Shown: one piece after another, positions 1-8,171 of the stretch
How the letters are laid out: the number at the start of each line of letters is the position of its first letter
How positions within the stretch are numbered: position 1 is the first letter of the stretch
Assembly: GCA_030042575.1 (NCBI GenBank)
Contig: JASHZK010000055.1
Coordinates: forward strand, 1-16,893
Direction: 5' to 3'
DNA length: 16,893 bases
Source of the DNA: Acidimicrobiales bacterium
Lineage (GTDB): Bacteria; Actinomycetota; Acidimicrobiia; Acidimicrobiales; UBA8190
Program-made: the position numbers and the translations under genes
Notes under the pieces: model-generated
The model's database searches: none
Told to the model about the DNA's origin: nothing
Seen by the model: the letters and a program-made list of their open reading frames with translations, nothing else

Positions 1-24
1 CTAGACGAATGATTCCAAGGGGTC
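1..24 (+). repeat. Left terminal inverted repeat of the IS
   Basis: The sequence starting CTAGACGAATGATTCC matches the reverse complement of 1025-1048 (CTAGATGATTAATTCC...) at 21 of 24 positions, with mismatches at positions 6, 9 and 11. The inner 13 bases, including CCAAGGGGTC, are identical in both copies. Repeats of this length flanking a single transposase gene define the ends of the element. Confidence 0.85.
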
Positions 25-108
25 GCCGGCCGTCGGCGATCCACCATTGGCGCGAAAAAGGCGTCCAAGATCGGCGTTGCTCATAGCCAACTCGACTGTG
101 GAGGTCTC

Positions 109-1023
109 GTGGACGCCGACCTGGACACCCTTTGCACCGCACTTTATGTGCGCGTGGACGACGAGCTGAAGATGCGCCCTGAGCTGGTCCGACAGCGCCC
201 AGCCGTCGGCATCGCCCCCACGCTGTCTGACGCAGAGCTCGTCACCTTGGCGGTGCTCCAGGCGCTGTTGGGCTTCAGCTCCGAGACCCGGTTCCTGCGC
301 TTCGCGAAGGCGCGCCTTGTCCACCTGTTTCCCTACGTGCCCAACCAGTCGGGGTACAACAAGCGGCTCCGGGCGGCCACGGGCGTGCTCTGCTCGCTCA
401 TCCGGGTCCTGGCAAAAGAGACCTGTCTGTGGGCCGACGACACCTGGATGGTGGATTCGACCCCCATCGAGTGCGGGCGGTCGCGCGAGACCGCCAAGCG
501 TTCGCAGCTCGTGGAATTCGCCGGCTACGGCTACTGCGCCAGCCACAGCCGCTACTTCTGGGGGTTGCGCCTGCACCTCGTCACCACGCCGGCCGGGTTG
601 CCGATCACCTTCGCCCTGGCGAACCCGAAGGCCGACGAGCGCGGGGTGCTGCGGGACCTCTTGGAGATCGAGCCGGGGCTCCTCGATGGCCGAAGGGGCC
701 AGGTGATCCTGGCAGACAAGGGCTACCGGTCGGCCGAGCTCGAGTCGTTCTTGGCCGACCACGGCGCCAGGTTGCTCCGACCGGCGATGCGCGGTGAGGA
801 CCCGCGCCCGGGATCGCGGTTCTTGAAACCCCTGCGCCAGATCATCGAGTCGGTGAACGACACCTTGAAGGGCCAACTCGACCTCGAGCGCCACGGCGGG
901 CGCACCGTGGGAGGCGTCGTCGCCCGGGTGCTCCAGCGGCTGTTGGCCCTCACCGCAGCGATCTGGCACAACGACCAGATCGGGGCACGGCCGCACCGCT
1001 CGCTCCTTGCCTACGACCACTGA
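109..1023 (+). CDS. IS982-family transposase (DDE)
   Basis: This 304-residue protein is a DDE transposase that cuts and rejoins the ends of its own element. It starts at GTG 109 with GGAGGT at 100-105 as a close ribosome binding site. The N-terminus (LDTLCTALYVRVDD) and the helical segment TLSDAELVTLAVLQ (38-51) are typical of the family. Catalytic residues are visible as D116 in MVDSTPIE, D203 in LADKGY, and E247 in IIESVNDTLKGQLDLE. The segment GYGYCASHSR (139-148) and the ending RSLLAYDH also fit actinobacterial IS982 members, and the length is full. No frameshift or stop interrupts it. A long open frame on the opposite strand of the element is a shadow. Confidence is high for the family and good that the gene is intact. 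Confidence 0.93.
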   Translation: MDADLDTLCTALYVRVDDELKMRPELVRQRPAVGIAPTLSDAELVTLAVLQALLGFSSETRFLRFAKARLVHLFPYVPNQSGYNKRLRAATGVLCSLIRVLAKETCLWADDTWMVDSTPIECGRSRETAKRSQLVEFAGYGYCASHSRYFWGLRLHLVTTPAGLPITFALANPKADERGVLRDLLEIEPGLLDGRRGQVILADKGYRSAELESFLADHGARLLRPAMRGEDPRPGSRFLKPLRQIIESVNDTLKGQLDLERHGGRTVGGVVARVLQRLLALTAAIWHNDQIGARPHRSLLAYDH

Positions 1024-1024
1024 G

Positions 1025-1048
1025 GACCCCTTGGAATTAATCATCTAG
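1025..1048 (-). repeat. Right terminal inverted repeat of the IS
   Basis: Reverse complement of the left end, 21 of 24 bases matching. The terminal CTAG (1045-1048) contains, read on the minus strand, the TAG stop of the adjacent NUDIX gene. Whether CTAG belongs to the element or to a duplicated target cannot be decided without the left flank. Confidence 0.85.
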
Positions 1049-1536
1049 GCGTCGGGCCCGTCCTCTCGCTCCCCGCCTTCGGGAGCAGTCACCAGGCGAT
1101 CGAGAAAGGGGGTCAAGCTCGCCAACAGCTTGACCCGCGCCTCGGGCAACGTGAACCAACCAGCGCGGTCCACTTCGGGGAAGGAGCGCAGCCGTCCCGA
1201 TCGGGGGGGCCACTGCGCCTCGAAGGTGTTGCTCCGCACCGTCTCGACGTCGAAGTCGCCGCGCAGCGCCCACAACCGGGTCCACTTGCCTCCTGACTGG
1301 CGCACCTCGCCCAGGTCCCGACGGGGGCCGGGTGGCGGCGCCGACCCCAGCTCCTCGGCGAACTCGCGCTCGGCGGCCGCCGCCGGGTCCTCCCCCTCTG
1401 CGTATTCGCCCTTGGGGACGCTCCAGGCGCCGTCGTCACGCCCCCACCAGTACGGACCTCCGAGATGGACGAGGAGCACCTCCACGGCACCGGCGCCTTC
1501 CCGGTAGAGCAGGAGGCCGGCGCTGCGTTTGGGCAC
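1045..1536 (-). CDS. NUDIX hydrolase
   Basis: NUDIX enzymes hydrolyse nucleoside diphosphates linked to another group, such as modified NTPs or dinucleotides; the substrate here is unknown. The NUDIX box is complete at residues 43-64: G43, E49, then R57-E58-F59-x-E61-E62 (REFAEEL). The WSVPKGEY segment before the box resembles the COG4119-type predicted NTP pyrophosphohydrolases. The open frame runs upstream to 1602 but would then overlap the divergent acyl-CoA dehydrogenase gene; GTG 1536 (MPKRSAGLLLYRE) starts just before the first strand of the fold and is preceded by a CACAAT hexamer ending 7 nt upstream, consistent with a leaderless mRNA. This gives 163 residues. The last Ala codon's final base and the TAG stop come from the IS end, so the original C-terminus may have been different; the folded domain is intact. 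Confidence 0.88.
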   Translation of the reverse strand: MPKRSAGLLLYREGAGAVEVLLVHLGGPYWWGRDDGAWSVPKGEYAEGEDPAAAAEREFAEELGSAPPPGPRRDLGEVRQSGGKWTRLWALRGDFDVETVRSNTFEAQWPPRSGRLRSFPEVDRAGWFTLPEARVKLLASLTPFLDRLVTAPEGGEREDGPDA

Positions 1537-1542
1537 AGGGGG

Positions 1543-1549
1543 AATTGTG
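1543..1549. promoter_or_regulatory. Putative shared -10 element for two divergent leaderless genes
   Basis: Plus strand AATTGT (1543-1548) ends 7 nt before the ATG at 1556 of the acyl-CoA dehydrogenase. Minus strand CACAAT (1549-1544) ends 7 nt before the GTG at 1536 of the NUDIX gene. Each has the A at position 2 and T at position 6 that matter most in bacterial -10 elements. Neither gene has a strong Shine-Dalgarno at normal spacing. The symmetrical sequence could fire in both directions. No clear -35 was identified. Confidence 0.45.
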
Positions 1550-1555
1550 GCCAGA

Positions 1556-2869
1556 ATGAGGCCCGTGAGCCCCACCACCGACGACGTGACGGCCGAGCTC
1601 AAGGACTGGCTGAGCGAGAACTGGGACCCCGACCTGACGGTGGGCCAGTGGTGGGAGCGCCTGGGCGGAGCCGGTTGGTCGGCACCGTCGCTGCCCGAGC
1701 ACTCCTACGGCCGAGGCCTGTCCCGGGAGGACAGCATCCGGGTCCAGCGCACCATCGCCGAGTTCGGCGCCCTGGGAGCCCCCGGTGGCCTGGGCCTCAT
1801 GTTGGCCGCTCCCACCATCGCCACCCACGGCGACGAGGAGCAGCGCCGTCGCTACATCGGCGACATCGTCACCGGCCGGGCCGCCTGGTGCCAGCTCTTC
1901 AGCGAGCCCAATGCCGGATCGGACCTGGCCGGGCTGCAGACCCGGGCCGAGGGCGACGGCGACGAGTTCCTGGTGAACGGGCAGAAAGTCTGGACCTCGA
2001 GCGGACAGGTGGCCGACCTGGGGATGCTGTTGGCCCGCACCGACCCCGAGGTGCCCAAGCACCAGGGCATCTCCTATTTCGCCCTCGACATGCACCAGCC
2101 CGGGATCGAGGTGCGCCCCCTCAGGGAGATGACCGGCCGATCGCTGTTCAACGAGGTGTTCATCACCGATGCCCGGGTGCCGGCACGGTCGGTGATCGGT
2201 GGGCTGAACAACGGATGGGCGGTGGCCAACACCACCCTCGCCTTCGAGCGAGCCGGACTGGGAGCCGGGGGAGGATCGGAGGCGGGCGGTATCGCCACTG
2301 CGGGAACCGTGGCCGGTGACCTCGACCGGCGGGCCGGCGACCTGGTGCGCCAGGGGGTCAACCGGCGCACCGGTCAGGGCGGATTGTTCCTGTCGTCGGA
2401 GAAGACACTCCTCGAGCTGGCCAAGGCCAACGGCACCGTCGACGATCCGACCGTGCGCCAGGACCTCGTCCGGCTCCACATCCTCAACCAGATCGCCCAC
2501 TACACGACGCTGCGGCAAAAAGCGTTGCGGTCGTCGGGTGCGGACATCCCCGGGGTCGGCAACATGGCCAAGTTGTCGATGAGCCAGATCCTGCGGCTGT
2601 CACGCGACCTCGGACTGCGCATCCTCGGCCCCTACGGGACCCTGCACGGCTATTCCCCCCAAGCACGCCGGGATCTGCAGTCCGTCACCCACATGCCGCT
2701 GGCGACGGCGGTGACCGAGCAGGCGCTGTTCGCCCAGGGCCCCTCCATCTACGGCGGCACCGACGAGATCCAGCACAACATCCTGGGCGAGCGGGTGCTC
2801 GGGCTGCCCAGGGAGCCCGGCAGCAACGACCGCACCACCCCGTTCAAGGACATGGCCAAGAACCATTAG
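1556..2869 (+). CDS. Acyl-CoA dehydrogenase, FadE family
   Basis: FAD-dependent dehydrogenase that introduces an alpha-beta double bond into an acyl-CoA and passes electrons to electron-transfer flavoprotein; substrate unknown. The protein is 437 residues from ATG 1556. Signatures include FSEPNAGSDLAGLQTRA (S116-D123 core), VNGQKVWTSSG, and the C-terminal GTDEIQHNILGERVLGLPREP. At the usual medium-chain catalytic position the protein has YGGT (Y399-G400) where MCAD has Glu, while E231 in LAFERAG lies where long-chain and isovaleryl dehydrogenases carry their base; this points to the LCAD/IVD-type arrangement, rather than a dead enzyme. A start at GTG 1565 is possible. The open frame continues upstream to 1529, overlapping nothing essential. 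The stop overlaps that of the convergent SDR gene by four bases. Confidence 0.92.
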   Translation: MRPVSPTTDDVTAELKDWLSENWDPDLTVGQWWERLGGAGWSAPSLPEHSYGRGLSREDSIRVQRTIAEFGALGAPGGLGLMLAAPTIATHGDEEQRRRYIGDIVTGRAAWCQLFSEPNAGSDLAGLQTRAEGDGDEFLVNGQKVWTSSGQVADLGMLLARTDPEVPKHQGISYFALDMHQPGIEVRPLREMTGRSLFNEVFITDARVPARSVIGGLNNGWAVANTTLAFERAGLGAGGGSEAGGIATAGTVAGDLDRRAGDLVRQGVNRRTGQGGLFLSSEKTLLELAKANGTVDDPTVRQDLVRLHILNQIAHYTTLRQKALRSSGADIPGVGNMAKLSMSQILRLSRDLGLRILGPYGTLHGYSPQARRDLQSVTHMPLATAVTEQALFAQGPSIYGGTDEIQHNILGERVLGLPREPGSNDRTTPFKDMAKNH

Positions 2870-3750
2870 GGAAGGGGCGGAGCGGGAAACCCGGCGCCGG
2901 CCAAGAGCTCCTCGCTCGCCTGCCAGAGCCGGGCGGACTGCGACTCGGAGCGGGCCTGGCGCGACATGTGCCCGGGGCGGCACCGCACCCAGTACCCACC
3001 CGAGCGCCCCTCGACCTCGGGGGACGAGGCCAGGAAGATCGAGGTGCGGGCCCCGGCCCCGGCCGAGATCTCGAAGTGACGCACCACTCGGTTGCCCCAT
3101 CCGGAGACGCCGCCCAGGTCGCCGTCCATGCCGAAGCCGCTTCGCACCGGACCGGGGTGGGCGGCGTTGGCGGTGACGCCTCGTGCGGCCAGGTGCCGCG
3201 ACAGCTGGCGGGCGAAGAGGATGTTGGCCAGCTTGGAGCGGCCGTAGACCTCCAGGCCCACGTACCCCCACCTGGTCTGCAGGTCCTCGAAGCGCATCCC
3301 CGCCACGGCGAAGTGGTGGCCGAACGACGAGACGTTGACCACCCGGCTGGGCGCCGAAGACACCAGGCGCCGAGCCAGCAGGCGGGTCAGGAAGAACGGT
3401 CCGAGATGGTTGACCCCGAAGGTCTGCTCGAAGCCCTGCGCCGTGGTGCGGCGGGAAGACCAGATGCCCCCGGCGTTGTTGACGAGCACGTCGAGGCGGT
3501 CGAAGCGCCCGAGGAGCTCCTCGGCGCAGCCACGGACGCTGGCCAGGTCGGCCAGGTCCAGCGCCACCGTGTGGAGGTGGTCGTTGCCGGTGCGAGCCCG
3601 CACCTGGTCGACGGCGGCCGCCGCTTTGGCGGCGTTCCGGCAGGCCAGCACGGTGGTGGCCCCCAGCCCGGCCAACCCCGCGGCCGTCTCCAGGCCGATG
3701 CCGGAGTTGGCCCCGGTCACGAGTGCCACCTGCCCTTTCATGGTGTCCAT
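2866..3750 (-). CDS. Short-chain dehydrogenase/reductase, retinol-dehydrogenase-like
   Basis: A 294-residue classical SDR, probably NADP(H)-dependent, that interconverts an alcohol and a carbonyl; substrate unknown. The Rossmann motif is TGANSGIG (12-19). R38 and N39 in LACRN, after the second strand, are the usual NADP-preferring pattern of the retinol dehydrogenase/WWOX-like group. NNAG is at 91-94, the catalytic Ser at 141-142 (VNVSS), and Tyr/Lys at Y169 and K173 (YGRSK). The start at 3750 is well supported by GAGGAGG seven or so bases upstream; a second in-frame ATG follows at codon 4. The gene is convergent with the acyl-CoA dehydrogenase (4-bp stop overlap) and divergent from lon across 119 bp. 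C-terminal residues after about 250 are poorly conserved in appearance. Family call is firm, physiological role is not. Confidence 0.93.
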   Translation of the reverse strand: MDTMKGQVALVTGANSGIGLETAAGLAGLGATTVLACRNAAKAAAAVDQVRARTGNDHLHTVALDLADLASVRGCAEELLGRFDRLDVLVNNAGGIWSSRRTTAQGFEQTFGVNHLGPFFLTRLLARRLVSSAPSRVVNVSSFGHHFAVAGMRFEDLQTRWGYVGLEVYGRSKLANILFARQLSRHLAARGVTANAAHPGPVRSGFGMDGDLGGVSGWGNRVVRHFEISAGAGARTSIFLASSPEVEGRSGGYWVRCRPGHMSRQARSESQSARLWQASEELLAGAGFPAPPLP

Positions 3751-3809
3751 GGGCCTCCTCGCCGAGGGCCCGAGTATGCCCGGGACGCCGGGAACGAACC
3801 CAGCCCCGA

Positions 3810-3834
3810 GATTGTTGTAACTACAACGAGTTGT
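3810..3834 (+). promoter_or_regulatory. Nested palindromes upstream of lon, candidate operator and -10
   Basis: GTTGTA-AC-TACAAC (3814-3827) is a perfect inverted repeat, and its right arm is reused in ACAAC-GA-GTTGT (3823-3834). The result is three alternating half-sites, GTTGT, ACAAC, GTTGT, in an AT-richer patch of an otherwise GC-rich region. GATTGT (3810-3815) is a possible -10, which would put the palindromes over the transcription start, as for a repressor. It does not match the HspR HAIR box (CTTGAGT-N7-ACTCAAG) or a typical ClgR site. It may equally serve the divergent SDR gene. Confidence 0.45.
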
Positions 3835-3838
3835 CCAG

Positions 3839-3856
3839 GGGGCCCGGACGGGCCCC
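3839..3856 (+). promoter_or_regulatory. GC hairpin in the lon 5' leader, 3 nt before the Shine-Dalgarno
   Basis: GGGGCCC (3839-3845) pairs perfectly with GGGCCCC (3850-3856) around a GGAC loop. Three bases later comes AGGAGG (3860-3865), then ATG at 3870. The stem does not itself include the ribosome binding site, but a ribosome must accommodate it, so it could tune initiation or protect the mRNA end. No poly-U follows, so it is not a classical terminator. Confidence 0.5.
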
Positions 3857-3869
3857 GTCAGGAGGCCAC

Positions 3870-6206
<2,337 letters not shown>

Positions 6207-6222
6207 GCGCCATCGTCGGCGT

Positions 6223-6249
6223 CCCCGGGCCCGCACACCGGCCCCTGGG
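6223..6249 (+). terminator. Possible hairpin terminator between convergent lon and SCO6745-like gene
   Basis: CCCCGGGCC (6223-6231) can pair with GGCCCCTGGG (6240-6249): five G-C pairs, a small internal loop, then three more, around an 8-nt loop. It lies in the 49-bp gap between two convergent stops and could work in both directions. There is no U tract, so it is a weak call. Confidence 0.35.
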
Positions 6250-6255
6250 AGCGGT

Positions 6256-7122
6256 TCAGGTTCCGGAGCCGGGTGCGGGGAGGCCCATGGGGTTCACCGT
6301 GGGCAGCGTCCCCGGGCCGTGCAGGACCTCGGCCAGGGGCTGGAGCACGGCGCCCAGCTCCTCGGCGCGCTCGGGCCCCATCTGCTCCCAGGGACGGCGG
6401 GCCAGGCGGTCGGTCGTCGCCTCCACCGAAAGGCGCAAGGCGCGCCCGGCCTCGGTGAGCGCCCCGTGGGCATCGAGCAGTCCCCGCCGGCGCAGGCGGT
6501 CCTCGGCGTCTCCCCAGTCCTCGTCGCTCCAGCCGCGCGCCACCTGGAGCACCTCCCGGGGCACGGTCCCGGCTCCCGCCACCGTCACGTGCGCCTCACA
6601 CCCGTCGAGCTCGGCGCCGACCAAGGCGGACACGTGGCCGTCGCCGCGGTGCTCACGCAGGACGGTGCACAGCTGCCACAGAGCGGCCACTGGTTCGTCG
6701 GGGAGGGCCAAAGCGGCGTTGGCCGCCGCCAGCGGTCGTCCGTCGAGGTCGAGCCGCTCCACCGCCCGCCGGGCCAGGGCGGTGGCCCGTAGCGCCTGAG
6801 GTTCGACCCCGGGGAGCAAACGTCTCAGGGTGTCGGCCGTCGCCGCCAGGCGGGCCTCGAGCACCCGGTGGCGGTCGGCCAAGTGCCAGGCGTCGGGAAC
6901 GGCCCGGCGCACGCGGGCCGGGGCGAAGTTGTAGAAGGTGGCCTCCACCACAGCCGGCTCCACCGGACCGAGGGGAGCGGCCCGGCCGGCGAAGTAGCCC
7001 ATCCAGAACCCCTTGAGCCCACAGGCCTCGAAGGCCCCGGCCACCTCGGGGGCGAAGTAGGTCACGGCGTGGATCGGTTCGAACACCCGCCACATCCGCC
7101 GCGCCAGAGGCTCGTCCTCCAC
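6256..7122 (-). CDS. SCO6745-family protein with C-terminal winged-helix-like region
   Basis: A 288-residue protein of the actinobacterial SCO6745 family, whose function is not established. The N-terminal signature is clear: ARRMWRVFEPIHAVTYFAPE (about 7-26), then GFWMGYFAGRAAPLGPV (38-54) and the ATFYNF segment. Residues about 195-255, with GWSDEDWGDAEDRLRRRGL followed by LTEAGRALRLSVEATTDRLA, look like the recognition and wing/helix part of a MarR-type winged helix, so DNA binding is plausible. The open frame runs far upstream (to 7761) but only as a shadow over the divergent gene; GTG 7122 is chosen because TACATT lies 7 nt upstream on the same strand and the family begins here. TTG 7131 is an alternative. 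Divergent from the F420-dependent reductase, 36 bp away. Confidence 0.85.
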   Translation of the reverse strand: MEDEPLARRMWRVFEPIHAVTYFAPEVAGAFEACGLKGFWMGYFAGRAAPLGPVEPAVVEATFYNFAPARVRRAVPDAWHLADRHRVLEARLAATADTLRRLLPGVEPQALRATALARRAVERLDLDGRPLAAANAALALPDEPVAALWQLCTVLREHRGDGHVSALVGAELDGCEAHVTVAGAGTVPREVLQVARGWSDEDWGDAEDRLRRRGLLDAHGALTEAGRALRLSVEATTDRLARRPWEQMGPERAEELGAVLQPLAEVLHGPGTLPTVNPMGLPAPGSGT

Positions 7123-7129
7123 GGAGATC

Positions 7130-7152
7130 AATGTAGGCGGAGGCCCTATGGT
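7130..7152. promoter_or_regulatory. Two divergent -10 elements for leaderless transcripts
   Basis: On the minus strand TACATT (7135-7130) ends 7 nt before GTG 7122. On the plus strand TATGGT (7147-7152) ends 6 nt before GTG 7159. Both match TANNNT, and neither gene has a Shine-Dalgarno, so both mRNAs probably begin at or next to the start codon. The two promoters share a 36-bp gap, so one bound regulator could affect both. Confidence 0.6.
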
Positions 7153-7158
7153 GGGTGC

Positions 7159-7611
7159 GTGGACCGACCACGAAGTGACGAATACCTGCCCAGCACCTGG
7201 GACTGGGTACGCGAGCAGGTCGAGGCGTACGAGCGCTCGGGTGGGACGAAGGGAACGACCCTCTTCGACACAGGCATGCCGGTGGTCCTCCTCACCATGC
7301 GGGGACGGAAGACGGGCAAGGTCCGCAAGGCACCTGTCATGCGCGTGGAGGACGACGGCCGCTACGCCATCGTCGCCTCCAAAGGAGGCGACCCCAAGAA
7401 TCCCGGCTGGTACTACAACCTGTTGGCGGAACCCGACGAAGTACGCCTGCGCGACGGGCCCGAGGAATTCGCGGTCAGCGTGCGAGAGGTGGACGGCGCC
7501 GAACGCGACCGCTGGTGGGAGCGGGCTGTCGCCGCCTATCCGCCCTACGACGAGTACCAGGCCGCCACGCAACGCCGGATCCCGGTGCTCGTGGCCACCC
7601 GGCGGGCCTGA
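7159..7611 (+). CDS. Nitroreductase-family deazaflavin (F420)-dependent oxidoreductase, Ddn-like
   Basis: A 150-residue split-barrel protein of the Ddn family; relatives use reduced coenzyme F420 to reduce quinones, unsaturated carbonyls or nitroaromatics, often at the membrane. Visible signatures are GTTLFDTGMPVVLLTMRG (32-49), GRKTGKVRKAPVM (49-61), and the cofactor-phosphate segment ASKGGDPKNPGWYYNL (73-88). Tyrosines in the AYPPYDEYQ segment near the C-terminus correspond to the substrate-side tyrosines of Ddn. Length fits the family. The open frame begins at 6868, but GTG 7159 lies 6 nt after TATGGT and starts the conserved protein. It is followed 24 bp later by two small genes on the same strand, probably co-transcribed. 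Presence of this family implies that the host makes F420. Substrate is not predictable. Confidence 0.92.
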   Translation: MDRPRSDEYLPSTWDWVREQVEAYERSGGTKGTTLFDTGMPVVLLTMRGRKTGKVRKAPVMRVEDDGRYAIVASKGGDPKNPGWYYNLLAEPDEVRLRDGPEEFAVSVREVDGAERDRWWERAVAAYPPYDEYQAATQRRIPVLVATRRA

Positions 7612-7635
7612 CCTGTCGGCCCCCGGAGACGAGCC

Positions 7636-7905
7636 ATGCTCTTCATCGAGTACGACGTCGACGCCGAGGGTGCCATCGAGGTGGTGGCCCTGATCAACGC
7701 CGTCGAGGAGGACGGCGCCGATCCCGAGGGGGAAGCCTGGCTGGCCTGGCGCCGCACTCACGACGACGGCGGCCTGGGTTGCGCCCTGGTTCCGGCCACC
7801 GATCTGGCAGCCATGGAAGCGACCGAGGAGCCAGAGGAGCTCCGGGCCATCGTGGAGCGGGTGATCCTGGCCGACCGGGCCACCAAAGAGCAGGTGCCGC
7901 AGTGA
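7636..7905 (+). CDS. Small highly acidic protein, unknown function
   Basis: An 89-residue protein that I do not recognise. It contains 22 Asp/Glu against 6 Arg/Lys, one Cys, no signal peptide and no membrane segment. The first third (MLFIEYDVDAEGAIEVVALINAV) reads like alternating strand and helix; the last third is a predicted acidic helix (EEPEELRAIVERVI). ATG 7636 has GGAG about nine bases upstream. Its stop overlaps the start of the next gene (GTGA), and the reductase ends 24 bp before, so the three are likely one operon. The strict 4-bp overlap and codon use like its neighbours argue that it is a real gene. Confidence 0.7.
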   Translation: MLFIEYDVDAEGAIEVVALINAVEEDGADPEGEAWLAWRRTHDDGGLGCALVPATDLAAMEATEEPEELRAIVERVILADRATKEQVPQ

Positions 7906-8108
7906 GCACCACCCGATCGCAGCTGTACCGCTTCGCCCGCGACCTGGGCAACGTGGAGGCCGTCGAGCACGGCTACCGGCGAGGCGGATTGTCAGGCGGA
8001 GCCGAGGGATTGCTCGAGCGCCAGATCCGGCGCACCGTCTACCGGGCCGGCAACCGGCAGATCAACCACTTCGTCCGCGCTGTCGGTCTCGGTCCTCGCC
8101 GGCGTTGA
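7902..8108 (+). CDS. Small basic protein, unknown function
   Basis: A 68-residue protein starting at GTG 7902, overlapping the preceding stop by four bases (GTGA), which implies translational coupling. It holds 14 arginines, no lysine and only 5 acidic residues. The opening RSQLYRFARDLGNVEAVEHG resembles a small actinobacterial family of unknown role that has a LYR-x-AR-x(3)-VEA pattern followed by an Arg/Lys-rich tail; this resemblance is from memory and uncertain. The tail (RQIRRTVYRAGNRQINHFVR) could be a basic helix that binds nucleic acid or an acidic partner, possibly the protein encoded just upstream. The open frame extends upstream to 7515 as a shadow of the reductase. Confidence 0.6.
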   Translation: MSTTRSQLYRFARDLGNVEAVEHGYRRGGLSGGAEGLLERQIRRTVYRAGNRQINHFVRAVGLGPRRR

Positions 8109-8171
8109 AGGGCGCCGGCCCGGCCCACGGCCACCTGCAGGCCAGAGGCAGAGGTCGGTGCCGGCCCCTTC
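8107..8171. terminator. Possible long-range hairpin between convergent genes
   Basis: GAAGGGCGCCGGC (8107-8119) pairs, with one bulged base, with GCCGGCCCCTTC (8160-8171). The arms include the stop codons of the convergent small gene and SDR. Between them, GGCC-rich segments can fold further. No U tract is present, so termination is only a possibility. Confidence 0.35.

Larger units (their letters stand above)
1..1048 (+). mobile_element. IS982-family insertion sequence, apparently complete
   Basis: One transposase gene is bounded by imperfect terminal inverted repeats at 1-24 and 1025-1048, giving an element of about 1.05 kb, which is normal for IS982-family elements. The left repeat begins at the first base of the window, so the left boundary and any target duplication on that side cannot be verified; the element could extend a few bases further left. 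The right end abuts, and contributes the stop codon to, the neighbouring NUDIX gene. The transposase keeps all three acidic catalytic residues, so the element looks intact and potentially active. Family assignment rests on the transposase sequence, not on the repeat sequence. Confidence 0.85.

Noticed and set aside
1..1044. A 347-codon open frame on the minus strand spanning the whole IS
   Set aside because: It is antisense to the clear transposase, has no recognisable domain, and arises from GC-rich third positions of the real gene.
3810..3834. HspR (HAIR) or ClgR operator at lon
   Set aside because: The sequence does not fit either consensus; it is kept only as an unassigned palindrome.
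7636..8108. Direct call of a toxin-antitoxin system
   Set aside because: The charge pattern and overlap are suggestive, but no known toxin or antitoxin fold or motif is recognisable.
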